This document shows positions 10,746-23,300 of a DNA stretch of 64,000 nucleotides, one piece after another (position 1 is the stretch's first letter; every line of letters begins with the position of its first letter). A program made the position numbers and the translations under genes. Source of the stretch: Heligmosomoides polygyrus polygyrus (taxonomy: Eukaryota; Nematoda; Chromadorea; Rhabditida; Heligmosomidae). The stretch spans positions 82,705,960-82,769,959 of the forward strand of contig OX377206.1 of the NCBI GenBank assembly GCA_947396885.1, in the 5' to 3' direction. Below the pieces are notes generated by a model. The model worked only from the letters and a program-made list of their open reading frames with translations, ran no database searches and was not told where the DNA came from.

Positions 10746-12550
10746 TTAAGATTTCTGATCAAAATCAGTTATTTAAATTATCTGAAATCCGATCTGCTAT
10801 AATCCTTTTAATCAGGGTTTGAAAAAAAAACGACGGATTCGAATTATCCGAATTGGCGTCGGACCCAATGTCCCACCCTCCTGCTATCCAGACAGGCACT
10901 TACGTCCACGACATAACATCGTTGGCGAACATCTCATAATATTTACCAAGATCAACATTCGGCTAATCTCGGAACGATTGTTGTAGTCCGTAAGATCCGT
11001 TCTGTAAGTAGCAGTTTCTATGACGGGCGAAGATCGCACTGTCAGACCTGCTGGCGAAGAGCTGGTCTGTGAACGAATCCATTTTCCAGTTTCCACGTAA
11101 GCAGTATCGTTGTACTGGTGATTCGTGACACTTCCAAACGATTTGCTGACTGTTCGGAGTCAATTTATTGTCTGGAAAGGTGTTCCACATTAGTCTTCGC
11201 TTTGACTTCGACTCTCCTGCTTTGAAGAAGGTAAGAAGTCCACTATGTTAACCAGCCGGATAAGCTGTAAATTCATAGACTTGCCTGCATTCGCACGGAT
11301 ACATTCGAGAAGACAAATGGTCAAATGTATTCGGCGCCCTTGCTGGAGAACGACAGAGCGCCTGGAAGCGGTGTGGAAAGGTGGAATCAAGCACCGGGGA
11401 AGTGGTAGAATCCGTCGTCTTAGTGAAAGTATGTGCCATCCGTATTAGTTCACGATTACCGAAATACTAATGATCCAGAACACTGATTGGTTGGTGCTGG
11501 ATTATGCATCCATCGAGAGGTTCGCATTCGAATTGAGCACATCTAGTAGGAATTTGGACGTCGTTTAAGTCCACGAACGTTTTTAACGAAACACAATTCC
11601 ACTAACCTCCAAGATGACGTCGATGTCGTCGATGAGATGGATGTGCACTTTTCAGCAAGAGAAATTTATATGGACAGTTACATCGAGTCTGAACTTTGTC
11701 AAGATCAGTATTTGATCGAGGACCACAGCGAAAAACATTTATTTTGTCGGCGCAAATATGGTCGGGGAGGGGGGGGGGTCACCATGCCGTGTCGAGGCGG
11801 GCACCCATTGTGCGTCATCACAGATCCGTGTTTTATCAACTTCCGGATTTGGCAAGGGAGGGAACTCCAGGATATAGGCAATTTTAACACGGGCACTTCA
11901 TTCGAGCCACACATACCCTGGAGTCCCTTCCCCTGTCCAAATCTCTGCTCCTCGCTCTCCTCCGCGTCAGCGGGGAAGAGCACAGAACAGAGCTATAGCG
12001 TTGTTTGTTCCTTTTCTTCACTATCAATGTGTCCCGTCAGTTTTTTTTTCTGTTAATGACACTTTTTATGGGGACCCCCCCCCCCACCCGACCCTATTTG
12101 AACCATTTTGTCATCCTCGGTGGCTTTTAGAGTTCCTTCCATCGTAGTCGAAGGGGGCATCGCTACGGAAGAACTGTGAGCAACGTGGCCTCTCTCGCCT
12201 AGGAAGTATACATTGGATCCGAATGAATTGTTTTCGGATATATCCCGATCCGAATCGTCCAAAAATCCGAGGCCGTCGAAATTAGCGTTGTCCGAATCAT
12301 CCAATTATCCGAGGATTTTCGATCGGATCCAATGCATACTCGGAATTTGCTCAGAAGGGTCTTCTAGTAGGCTAGTTCACGATGTTGTTCTGCAAACCAG
12401 TTTTGCCACTGATATCGGAGTGAACTGCCCCTTCCCCAACTAGGTTTGATTTTGCCCATCTTTGTCGACGATTAGTGATACCTTCTTGTTCACACTCTTC
12501 TTGTTGTACAGGGTGCGTAAAAAGTATTGACGCACCTACTTTTTGTTTCA
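10746..12550. other. gene-free stretch with G/C tracts
   Basis: No supported gene. At 11,769-11,778 a run of ten G is followed directly by TCACCATGC, the same arrangement as at 8.6 kb and 58.5 kb. A run of about 13 C lies near 12,065-12,080. The open frames at 11,637-12,056 (+) and 12,053-12,304 (-) run through these tracts and are not called. Confidence 0.4.
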
Positions 12551-12749
12551 GCTCCAACTTTCTCTTTCTACTTTTCAAAGTTTTTGTATGTTATTTTTGT
12601 TGTCTATATTGTGTTCAAAAATATTCTTGTAAAGGCTGAAGAAACATGATACCGTCGTGGTTACGGTGATCGTTTCCTCGCTGTTACCAAAGGAAATGAA
12701 TACTTCATTAACAAGAGGATTAGACGGTGTTCGAAACGATCGGTGAGGA

Positions 12750-13080
12750 AAGAGGTCAACAACCCAAACGTCAGCCACGGCTCTGTCATAACAGATGATG
12801 ATTACTTTGATTCACTGTCATAACAGATGATGTTCAAACATGATAACGTTCAAATCCAAAATTATCAATCTCTGTCCGATAACGGCAAACAGATAACGCG
12901 CGCAGGTGTGGACAGCTTCTCAGACGAACACAGCTTAAACGTGAATCCGCTGGATTACTTTTTTAGGCGATTTTGAAGAGTGAGGTCTATGCTACTTTCA
13001 ACAGAAATGACCAGTCGCAGAAGGCTACCATGTTCAAAGCACGGGACGAAATCCGGGCGAGTACTTCCGGCGCGTGCTCA
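12750..13080 (+). pseudogene. possible Tc-like transposase fragment
   Basis: With one in-frame stop, the + strand around 12,930-12,990 reads NVNPLDYFF then AILKSEVYATFNRN, which resembles the segment around the final catalytic residue in Tc1/pogo-like transposases (usually NPLDY or NPMDY, Trp, then LKSKV). Upstream frames are broken and no inverted ends were found, so this is at best a decayed 3' part of a transposase. Chance resemblance is possible. Confidence 0.35.
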
Positions 13081-14099
13081 TGAATTTTTCCGTCATTTTC
13101 GCTCCTGTATTCACAGTAAAGGAGCCAAGTCGATTACGAGTTATTCTATCGTGTTTGCAAGATCATTTTCCGTATTTCTCAAGTGAATATTTGGAAACTT
13201 TCTGCGCATTACTATTTCCACAACCGCCATTTATTGCGTCAGTGCTTTTTACGCATTCTGTATTACACACATCTAAAATATTTGTTTCTCAATACGATCC
13301 CGATGCATACAGTGTCCGTAGGCGTCGGGTGATAGTGCACTTGTGCAGTAGCACACAAACACTTTACACGATTCTTACGGATACCGTGTACGTAACGGAA
13401 ACGTCCTAGAGAGACTATTCGTGGCAGTGAAGAAGATTTCTCGTGTTATGAACGAACCATGCCATGGTTTCTGCTCAGTGGTTCTGGCTTTTATATGCAT
13501 TAACCGACTGTGTGAAAGGTTAGAGAGAGCTCCTGCTACTAACCGATGAGTCCAGTGATGTTGATATTCCTAACGTGTGTGTTGAATGCTTAATTGTGTC
13601 GATGCGCAGTTTGCACGCCAAATTGACGCTGCTTTTGACCCATTTTATAAATCAACCCAATTTGCACGTACGTTCTGGTTCTAATTTTTGTGCATGTGAC
13701 GTAGCTTACCAATCGTTTCTTGCTGGTCCTTTTAGTGCACAGATTCCTCGCAGAAACGCTTTAATGCATATTTCTGTAGTCTTTGACGCTCGGCAGTTCC
13801 AGGGGGGGGGGGGAGGGTGCTCTTGGGTTATTCAATTGAACTCCTTGGTAAATACGGGAAATTTAAAATATATTAACGTAAATAGAAATAACAACGGTAC
13901 TTATAGGGAAGACGACCCGTCGCTAGCACACAAACTGGGCTAGGGAAGGAGCCCCAGGTGGTTAATTTTGACACAGGTGCGGTAGATAGGGAACAACGTG
14001 CAGTTTTAGGCGCTCGGGTCCTCTTCCCTATAAGAACCATATAGTCAAACTATAAACCCGATGAGCGAAAGGAAAAGGACGCCTTTAGCCAATCCCTTT
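13081..14099. other. gene-free stretch
   Basis: No gene is supported. A run of 12 G with an adjoining GGGAGGGTG block lies at about 13,802-13,818. Open frames at 13,074-13,409 and 13,575-13,943 show no domain or splice context. Confidence 0.4.
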
Positions 14100-14362
14100 G
14101 CAGGATGCGCCACGCAGCCTACTTCTACGGGATATCGTGGATGCAATTTGAATACGTATTTGGCCTATATGAAGACTTGCGATAGCCAACCGATGGACAG
14201 GTCAGTGTTTTATGCTTCCCAGGCACGACTGGTACGGATTCACCGCCCAGGCAAAGGTGGAAGGCTTGATTGGCCTGGGCGGGATCCAACCAAGAGCCTC
14301 CATTCGGGCGTGGTGTACGCGTCAGTCGGCCTCTCGTCCGACTGCTTTACTACACGCACAAA
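14100..14362 (-). repeat. SINE family A, copy 2
   Basis: Carries the diagnostic CTACTTCTACGGGATATCGT, GATTGGCCTGGGCGGGATCC and CAGTCGGCCTCTCGTCCGAC blocks in the same order as copy 1; head end to the right. Confidence 0.7.
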
Positions 14363-14637
14363 TGAGGGAATGGTTCATAAGTATAATTCGTAACAGTACC
14401 TATCCCATATTTCTCTATATTTTAAGCGCAAAATGTCCGACATTTCTCCAGTTAGTTATATTTCCCGAGGGTTAATAAACTCATACCGTAGTGGAAGAAG
14501 AAAAGCGCAGTTCTGATATACCGTTGTGATCAGTGTTCGAACGAGAAAGTCGCACGGCAAAGCACAGATTTCTCTCGTTATTTTTGATCTTCAGAATTTA
14601 TAAATTGATAAAGGACAGCGTCAATCAATTCCTTCCT

Positions 14638-14862
14638 CCATGGGATGACGAGGAGGCTTTGTGAATGCGTTTTTACCCGTACAATGACAAGCGGTGGCCA
14701 GTCGATGGTCAAGACAGTGTCTTGTCCTTCCCTACGAGTCTGAAACCAATCCACTGACCCCGGAGAGATGGAAGGCATGATTGGCCTGGGCGGGAAAACC
14801 GAACCAAAAACCTGTGATCAAGTGAGTGCTTGCGACAGCCGGCGCCTCTCTAACTGCGCTAT
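14638..14862 (-). repeat. SINE family A, copy 3
   Basis: Shares CACTGACCCCGGAGAGATGG, GATTGGCCTGGGCGGGAAAA and a CGACAGCCGGCGCCTCTC block. The tail end is diverged (GGATGACGAGGAGGC in place of GGATATCGTGGAGGC). It lies about 275 bp downstream of copy 2 in the same orientation. Confidence 0.65.
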
Positions 14863-14997
14863 TACCGCTTGGAGGAATAAGGATGAGATAAAATTCCCGC
14901 TGTCGTATGAGAAAGGAATTAATGGAAGACACTCACAGATGGTTACTTAGGACAGTAGTGAAGGATGAAGCATACTGCTCGGCGTCATTCAGTCCCT

Positions 14998-15170
14998 GTG
15001 TGGGACGCGCCACGCCTTTTACTTCTAGGGGATATCTAGCGGATGGACAGCTCACTGCTGCATCCTCCCAAAATCTGTTACCAAATAATCGATCTAGGGG
15101 GAAGGAAAGCTTGTTTAGTTTGTGCGGGACTGGAACCATGAACTCCCAATCGGGATGCAGCTTGGAATCT
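14998..15170 (-). repeat. SINE family A, degenerate copy 4
   Basis: Only the tail part is clear (GGGACGCGCCACGCC, TTTTACTTCTAGGGGATATC); later parts are rearranged. It makes a same-orientation cluster with copies 2 and 3. Confidence 0.45.
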
Positions 15171-16311
15171 GCGCCTTTTTCAACTGCACTCTCCCCTGCA
15201 AGTAATAACGTCTCTTAGTTCTGGTAATATTTTGTGACGTCCTACGTTTATATATTCCCAGCTGTGCACCCGCTGTGATATGTTCAAGTGTCTGAAAGCA
15301 CACAGGCACCGCTCAGAGTTCACTTGCACTAGCTTCCACCTGCTGCAATGGCTTGCACTTCTTTAACGCACGTTCACCAACAAAAAAGAGGCTCGGTGTT
15401 GAGTGACTACTAGAAAGAGCGTGGTGTTCCCGAGTTCTGAACCATCGAGTGGCCAACCGCCATCGCTACCATTCCTTCCAGTCCAGGAGACTAGAGTGTT
15501 CGTGTTACCGCGACAGCGATCACCATCTGTGCGGATTCCCGAGCAATTCAGTGCGTCCTTGGTTGAATGTATGAGTCATTGAGTGCGTCGTGGTTACATC
15601 GACTGGCTGCTTCGCCGTCGGCTGCCCCGGCTGGTAACGTGGGCGTCTTTACACGTCTTACGATTCCTTGGCTTTTGTTGTGCACATGTGCATGCTTCTG
15701 TTGTTACTTCAAGTCGGTCGGGTGGTTCGCTTTGCTGCGAGAAGATTAATGCTGCTTCTCTTCCTTAATTTTTATCTTTAAAAAACGCATAAAAAATTAC
15801 ACACCTGTGCAAGTAAACTGATTTTCCTCAGAGAATCTCGGTTTGAAATGGACGCAAAGGTTTTCGATTTCATTTTAAAAATGCTATGCTTCGCAGTGAT
15901 GTGCTCGTTCATGTGAAAAGATATTAGTTTAAATAGCCTCTTTATTGGTATAGTTGTTACCACCTGCTGCTATCTAAACAAGTGTCCTTGCCATAGCGAT
16001 CTGATTTCGCGACGCTTTTCATCTGCCTTTAAGCTTATTCACGTATCTATTGAACAGATTTCAGAGTATGTTGAAAGGATATACTACAGAGTTGATAACG
16101 TTTCAAGGTTCTAATTGAGGAGTGGGTCCGTGCGCACACAAAGAACACAAGGATGTGCTCCATCTACCTGTGCCCAAATTGACCGCATGGCGAAGTCCCC
16201 TTTCTTAATAATGAACCCAGGGAAAAGCTTTCATTTTCGCGCACGTTCCCCCTTCCATATAATTGCTCGTTTCAACGTTAAGGGATTAAGGATGGTGTTA
16301 CTGAACCCATT
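15171..16311. other. gene-free stretch
   Basis: Nothing recognised. The + strand open frames near 15.57-15.77 kb and the minus-strand frame near 15.78-15.96 kb show no domain or splice context. Confidence 0.4.
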
Positions 16312-16615
16312 TTGTGGTGCGCTACGCATTCAAATTGTCTCCACTTTATCCTATAGAAGTAGAATTTTCTACATTCTTACATGGGACAACGTGGAGGCAA
16401 TTTGAACGCCTGAACAATATTTAGCCTACACAAGGCTTGCGGTGGCCAGCCGTATGAACAAGTCAGCGCTTTATCCTTCCCGGAGAGGTCTGGTACCAGT
16501 CCACCGACCCCGGAGGGATGGAAAGGTTGGTTGGCCTGGGCGGGAAATCCTATCGAAGAAGGTGGTATCAGGTGCACGCGACTGCAGGCATCTTCTCCGA
16601 CAGCACCTTACTCCT
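16312..16615 (-). repeat. SINE family A, copy 5
   Basis: Begins TGTGGTGCGCTACGCATTCA, has CACCGACCCCGGAGGGATGG and GGTTGGCCTGGGCGGGAAAT, and ends near GACTGCAGGCATCTTCTCCG. The tail carries an internal duplication of the AAATTGTCTCC/CAATTTGAACGCC type. Confidence 0.65.
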
Positions 16616-17064
16616 TTTTACTTTACTTTATTCTGGAAGTAGCCCGAAGACTACGTATAAAACAACAAACAAAAACAAACACATACATCAGCATAATTGA
16701 ACCAGAGAACAGCATATGACAAAACAGCATCATTACTTACTGAATAAAACAGAATAAAAGTGAATCAAAAGAAAAGAAAATCGGAACACCTCTGCCACAG
16801 CCTTACTTGCCTTAGCTTTAAAAGAGCCAAGAGTCAGGTGTAGGAAGTCCTCTTTGAACGCCTTGTTTAAGAGCATAGCAACTCTATTAGAAATTCCTTT
16901 CAAAATCAAAATTACTTGTTTACTAATATCAACCGAAAAGTCCAAGATTCCCCATTTTTCCTTTCCCCAAATATTGGATTGTTTGGAGAGGTTTCAGACG
17001 GATGTCGGAATGCGAGATTAGTAATTTTATTAGCGACCAGCATCTTTCAACAAAATATTCTCCA
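16616..17064. other. gene-free, A/T-rich stretch
   Basis: Contains A-rich runs (ACAACAAACAAAAACAAACA near 16,660) directly next to SINE copy 5. No gene. Confidence 0.4.
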
Positions 17065-17950
17065 TTACTTTCTATCACATATTGCTATCTTGGTGGTAAT
17101 GACTGAATTCCGCGAGTAAAGAACTCCGAAGACTCTGAGCCAGAACTTGCTGGCACCTTTTTTGACTTTGTGCCTAGTTGGGGTTCTTCTTTCAGCTAAG
17201 CGAGACGGAAGTGACAGGAAAACGACAGTCATGGGCGTGAGATCGTGCGAGTACAGCGAATTGGGTAGAAGTTCAATTCCGCTCTCTTCCAACTTCTTCC
17301 AAGTCTTCTTCGTTGTGCATGGCATGGCTTCATCCCTAAAAAGTTTTCCGTTTATGGGACGTCAATCGCGTTTGATTTCGCTCATCTTCTCCAGATGCGT
17401 ATAGGACATTTTCGTGTCCACCATAAGGTCGGTTCATACCTACTCTCGAGCTAGTGATGTCCCACCAGAAGGAAAGCAGCTGCTTTTTATCGCGATCGAG
17501 AAGTTTTGGCTGAGGTTCGGATAATTCATCGAAATGAACACAGTGGTGTACTGTATTTTCGTAGATGCAGTCCTTTCTGTGGACGATGGGGTCGACCCAT
17601 GCAAGTGTGTGATAGCGGTTCGCATCCATCAACACGCTTCTGTTTGTCCAGAGAAATCAAAGCATCGGGAGGAATTCAGGCAACTTTGTCCGAAGTCCGG
17701 AAGATCTGTGCCGTGGATCTTAGAGTGTGTGTAAGGGGTGCAATTTCACGTACTGATAGACCGGGTAGGGGTCACAGCTGGCGAGTACGAGATGTCTCTA
17801 CTGCGTACGATTCGTTCGTCTCTTGCGGTACCAGTTTGAGTAAGTTGCAGGCAGGAGGCCTGGTTCTTCATTGTCTCCTGTACGGAGCAATGGACCTTAT
17901 CCCGGATCGACCGGAACGGTACTGTAGCAGTAGTGATGGCTGGTAGAGCA
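17065..17950 (-). pseudogene. mariner-like transposase pseudogene without recognisable ends
   Basis: On the minus strand, broken frames spell transposase blocks in the expected order: LSEPQPKLLDRDKKQLLSFW then WD (catalytic core around the first Asp), and further on KKTWKKLEESGIELLPNSLY with SHDLTP, followed by LAERR and KVKKGASKFW. These match the order in Tc1/mariner transposases (EPQPK, LSFWWD, LEELGWELLPHPPYSPDL, LAEKRF). Frameshifts and substitutions, including loss of the Asp in the SPDL-DYHLF region, make it inactive. No terminal inverted repeats were found, so the element limits are unknown. It differs from the copies at 2.3 and 54.5 kb. Confidence 0.75.
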
Positions 17951-19387
17951 TCTTCTTCTCGTCCGTTGCAAAGGCACCGCTAAGAGCTGGAGATGGTATG
18001 TTTTATGTGGTGTTGACAAAAACATATCTAGGCTATGAAACACAAATATTTAATGCCCTTTCCATTCACAACTTCAACTGTCAAAGGCATGTGGTGTTCA
18101 ATCTCATAATGCTTGTTTAAAAACATTTCGAATAACCTAATGGTTAATCTGTATCCTCTCTGAGAGTTCCCTCTCCTTAAACAGTATATTTTTGATATCG
18201 AAACGAACATCCTCTAAGTCAAAACGGGCGCATTTCAAATTAAACTGGATGCTTTTCAGAGCAATCAAAATAAATTTCAGGTTTGAAAACTCGTTTTTAG
18301 TCTTTTGTATTCATTATTTGCCTACCTAGTGTTCCAGAAAGAGAAACACATAGTTTGAATGTTTATAAAACGTTATTTGTTTGCTATTCAAATGTGGTTA
18401 AGCTTGCACTAAAGTGGACTAGAGTAGAAATTTTCCGGTGCATCAAATGAAGAGAATGCGCTATGCGCTCGTCCTGCTACCTTGCTTTGTTTACCGGACT
18501 GATACTGAGCATTGTGTTTACGTGGAGCTACACAGCGGGTGCGTTCTTTCTCGTTTGTTTCTACGATATCGTTGATTAATACACAGGTCCACGTAAAGAG
18601 AATTTTCACTATCGTTCAGATAGACGTGCGTATGTACTGGGCGAGGACATGGTTTAGTCTCGTGTGACACATCTAGAGCGATGATTATATTTTTGTGCTG
18701 GTTTTTTGTACTTCAAAATAAGTCTTAAAACATCTCTGTAGCGGAAAAAGTAAAATTCGATGTCGCATTGCTTGAGTATATTTCTTATTTCGTGCCCCTT
18801 GGGTTGAGGATTAATTAATTTTCAGAAAAAATCAAGGTATTTTTATGGAAAATTAGTTTCGACCTTTTCAAAGCGTGTCCAGTTTGTTTTGAAAGATATC
18901 CATTTTGATTTGAAAAGTGTTCCGTTTGGTTTCAAATGTACCAGGTTTGGGCTTGGAAAATGTCTAATTTGATGTAAAAGTTGTGTGAATTTTTCCACTT
19001 TGATGTTTTCTCCATAAGGTTTAGTGTCATTATGTCGCTTTAGGTTTCAGGTTTATGTTTCATCCTTCTGTTTTAAGGCGAGGGTATAGGTCCTTTGAGG
19101 GTATGCCGTTGCCACCTGCGACGGCGGAAACGCGCTCCGGCTCACGAGCTATCGTAGTTCCTCGCGGTGCTTCACACATGAGCCTCCTGCTCACGCTTCC
19201 CATCCAGTGAGCTGGCACTCGTGTTCAGTGCCTTGTTACACGCATATGGAAGAGCAGGAAGGGTTGTTAGATGTGGAATGTGGTTTAAGAATATCGTTCA
19301 CTGGAAGGGATTTCACGGTCATTCCAAGAGTTCGTTCCGTTTTTAGCAGTTAACACACTCAAGCTTGTTCTCCGAACCCTTTGATAA
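17951..19387. other. gene-free stretch with a minisatellite
   Basis: No gene. At about 18,873-18,985 there are five imperfect units of the GTGTCCAGTTTGATTTGAAA minisatellite also seen at 7.6 kb. Confidence 0.45.
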
Positions 19388-19505
19388 GGTCTCTTTGACT
19401 TGGTGTGCGTGGTAGCGCAGTCGGAGTTGCTGCCGGTTATCTCGTGCATCCCACCTCTAGGAGCTTCTTTCGGATACCGTCGAGGCCAATCAGGCCCGTT
19501 CATAG
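19388..19505 (+). repeat. SINE family A, truncated head end
   Basis: GTGGTAGCGCAGTCGGAGTT resembles a Pol III A box of a tRNA-derived SINE. It is followed by a diverged copy of the GGCCAATCAGGCC block found reversed in the other family members. Only the head half remains. Confidence 0.55.
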
Positions 19506-20329
19506 TCGCGACGAGAGCGACTGACTCGCTCGTGGAGAGCGTACGAATTGAGTAATGCCGAGCGATCGCTTAGTAACGCTCGATAAGCTGCCATTGCTCG
19601 AGCGACCAGTCACTACCATCGCGAACTATGAACAATTCCTCAGAGATAGAGATCCTGGGCATGCCCAAAAGTCTAGCGACTGCCTTAGCAACGATGTTCC
19701 ACAGGAAGAAAGGAAATACAGGCACAATGGTAGGTGCAGTTTACTAGCGTCGATGGGCCTAGTATTGCGTCTGAATAGTAAGTTTTGGTTTCAAAAACAA
19801 AATGCTATGAAAAAGCGATTGTCGTAAGGACTACTACTATCCCAATACGTATTTCGCCAAAAAGTAAACCAATGTGCCTTAGAGCGGCGACCGTTTGATG
19901 TTAAAACATCAATAGAGGCATCTTGTTGTACTGTGAAATGTAGTGGAAAAAATGAAGTTTGAAACAAACTTTGCCTGAGAAGAACTAGAGATTTGGGAGT
20001 CGGTTGCACTCGGAAGCATCGATCACAACGATTTTGTCATGCGCCTTCAAATTTTTCATGACGGAAGTTGTTTTTGTGGACTGTTATGTCCAACGGTACT
20101 AGCACTCAGCTAGAGTTGAAGGCTATCCCTGTTAAGTATTTTGGTGTTTGCAAGGAGTTATATGTATGCATACATGAAGCTGGTCCATAGAAAGAGAGAC
20201 GCATAATTACTCAAAGTGAAACAGATTTGTGTTCCTATTTAACACACTTTCCTCTACTCCTTCGCTTTTGTCCTATATCTATTGCCCCTGTACTCGAATG
20301 AGGCCGGCTTGAAAATTTCCGTGTTTCAG
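19506..20329 (+). promoter_or_regulatory. upstream region of the unc-78 ortholog
   Basis: About 0.8 kb without a gene. No TATA box or other promoter element can be assigned. The mRNA start is probably hidden by trans-splicing (see the acceptor at 20,320-20,329). Confidence 0.3.
20320..20329 (+). other. probable spliced-leader acceptor site
   Basis: CGTGTTTCAG precedes the first ATG by a single base. A strong nematode 3' splice site one base before the start codon, with no upstream coding exon, is the usual sign of spliced-leader addition. It also supports the chosen start. Confidence 0.65.
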
Positions 20330-20330
20330 A

Positions 20331-23300
20331 ATGAGTGCTGGGGACTCTAACGAGTACGAGAGGCTTCGGGTGTTCGCTGCATTGCCTCGTACAACAAGAG
20401 GGTTTCCTACCGTACTTGGATCAAGCTCGAATGGATCTAAGATCATTTACTGTAATGGAAACTCGGTCTTCATTGTCGACGTAAAAGTGGGTGCTTTTCA
20501 AGTCTACTCCTATTCTCCGCAGCTGTAACTCATTTATCTGTTTCTCAGGATAACACCGACGTCGACATTTACACTGAGCATTCTGTACCGACAACGGTGG
20601 CCAGGATGAGTCCCAGTGGGTAGGTGGTCCTTCGATAAAGACTTAGTAACTTCACTGAATGGTCCAGTAGCGGAGCATTCCAGATTCTACATCGCCTCTG
20701 GAGACAGTGCGGGAAATGTGCGCATCTGGGATACCACGCAGACGACCCATATTCTGAAGAATTCTTACCAGGTAAGAATTGAAGCCGTTCACTTCCCGGT
20801 CTTTTTAGTTGTACTCCGTCTTTTTGTAATTTATGGACATTCACCAGCGTAGTCCAGCATGGCTCCGCACAAGAGTGCAGAGTACAAAATTGGGCTAAAA
20901 TTTTTCTATGCACTGCAGCATATATGTCCTATGCCCTAACGAATTGATGTACATGTCGCGAATGTGGGCAGCACTGTAACTTGGGCTCGCGCCAGACAGC
21001 CAGGCTGCATCGAATGAGCATACCATTCAGAGAAGAACTGTACGGTCGGCACCCTGATTGACTGAAGTGTTTGTCAGCGCTCCGCTTGGTTGTCATTGCC
21101 TGGCGCGATTCCATATTACAATGCTGCCCACTATCACGACATGTACCCCAATTGACCCCGCTTCCAATCCAATTTGCACCCGTTTTTCTGATAGCTTGTT
21201 AACGCTCTTATTTCTTGCTATGTGGCCGTATGCCAGCTCGCTCGCTTATGTAAGGGTGATTAAGTGTATTTGGGGATGGTGTGTTATGTGATTTCCTCCC
21301 TCTCCTTTCATTATGGAACGGGTATACGCATTTAGCGCATCACCATGGTGATGAGGTTGTCCTATGCATGAGCGATTAGATCTATCTTGATTCGGAGGTG
21401 CATTGGTTGTTCGCCTCGCTATCTCCTTCGGTTAAATTTGTTCGATGGGTTCAGCTACTGCATGTAAGCGCTGTCGAGGAAGTTCAAGGTATGCGGTTAT
21501 GTGGCACTGGAGCAAGGGCCATTCTAGCACCTTGACGCTGTCCTTCCTGATTAGGTTACATCGCTGTGCTTCGCTTAATGTATTCAGCTGTGTTTTTAAG
21601 TTTTTTTAAATCGCGTTTTGGTAGCTATCGGCTCTTTCCCCATACCCTTGACGCTGAAATGTTTTGGAACATGCCAACTTTTATACCGTCTGACCATTGT
21701 CCTGTTTACTACTTTACTCCTGTCAAAAACGTCCTTTCTATGACTTGTCATTGCAAGAAGAAAGACTGTGGCTCTAATCCATCAAACGCATTCCATATTA
21801 AATTTGAAATTCTTATCAACGTCAAGTCATGCTGTACATAATATATTGGTAGAAGTTTGTTTAGTTGCAATTAAAACTTTTGCGCCAGGCTAGACTCGAA
21901 CCCACACCTTACGCTTTTTGGGCAGAGATACTAATAGAGATACTAAGCCTTGCACTTCTAGAGCTGTTTGACTGAACAACAGAACATTCCCAACATCTTC
22001 ATAGCAATCACCTATCTGCATTCACCCGTGACATCGTGGATGTTCTGTTCGATCAAAAACAGCGCTGGCGGTGTAAGGCGTAGCATCGTTGCCCGAAAAG
22101 CAGAAAGAGCTGGTTCGAGCACCGCCTGGCGCAAGATTTTCGATCGCAACTAAATATTCTTCTAACAGATCCTGTCGGCAGCGCTCCAGGCTTAAGGAAA
22201 GGTGGAAAAACGACATGTTGTTCCGTGTCGTGACACTTTTTCGCACTTTTGGCACTTTTTCATCTTGTCTTCCAGTTACAGGCTTCTTCATTATCTCCGT
22301 AGTCGTAGTTGGTAGGAGGCGCTTGGTTTGCTCTTACTACAACTTTTTTTATTCAAATAGCGCCCAAGGCAACCATATCTTCCTTGCCTGTTTACAGATT
22401 TGTTCCACAATTTCCTTCTTAAACCCGGCGCTTTTCAAATCATCTATAACATTCTTCCATTCAAACCGAACCCTTTTAAACCAAACCGGAAACATTTTTT
22501 AAAAACTCGTGGAATTAATTCTTGATTTAGGAGTACTTCCAAATTCCTGTAGGCGTGGAACATTGTCATCCTTGCCGCATAGAGGTCGTGGAAGTGCTTC
22601 AAGCTGTGAGACCAAGATTTTTAACCAAACTTAATCCGGCTAACGTATCGACTCAACCTCTCTAGTTAAAACTTGGAAAAACTAGAGAAGTGGTGAGGTT
22701 ACTCGTCCAAGCACCCGTTTTCAAGTTAGCTTTAAGAAGGTAGATCAACATCTTAGTAACGACCAAACAATGAGTATACTCTGCCGCATAGATTTCTAAA
22801 AAGTCGACTATTGCGTTGTTGCTTTATCCAATTAAAATACGGAAAGTAAGCGGAGCATATTTTGGTTAGAAAGTCATCGTGGCTCATATGGAAGATTTGT
22901 GAAGGAAGATAAGTTGGGTGCGCATGAATCCATTAAGCAGTTACTGAACCTCATACACTCTCGCAGCACTACTCTCTATACTAGCTATCTTTTAGGTGTT
23001 TTCTGGAAGCGTACGTGACATCGCTTGGAGCGACGACAGCAAGAGAATCGCAGCAGTGGGAGAGGGACGCGAACGGTAGGCTTTTGCGACCTTAGTTATA
23101 CTATAGGAGGATACCTAAGAATACGAAGAATACTCCCAACAATTGAGAATTTCTATAGAGAATATTACATTCACTAAATATTTTACACTACATCTTCACT
23201 GCGGTTTTCCCTATTCTTCAGCTTCCCTTCAGATTTGGTCATGTCTTCTTGTTCGACACTGGCACATCGAATGGCAACCTCTCTGGTCAATCGCGTCCAA

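Noticed and set aside
22067..22126. tRNA gene (GGCGGTG pairs with CACCGCC)
   Set aside because: Only 60 nt lie between the outer ends and the T arm does not pair; it belongs to the SINE family B copy.
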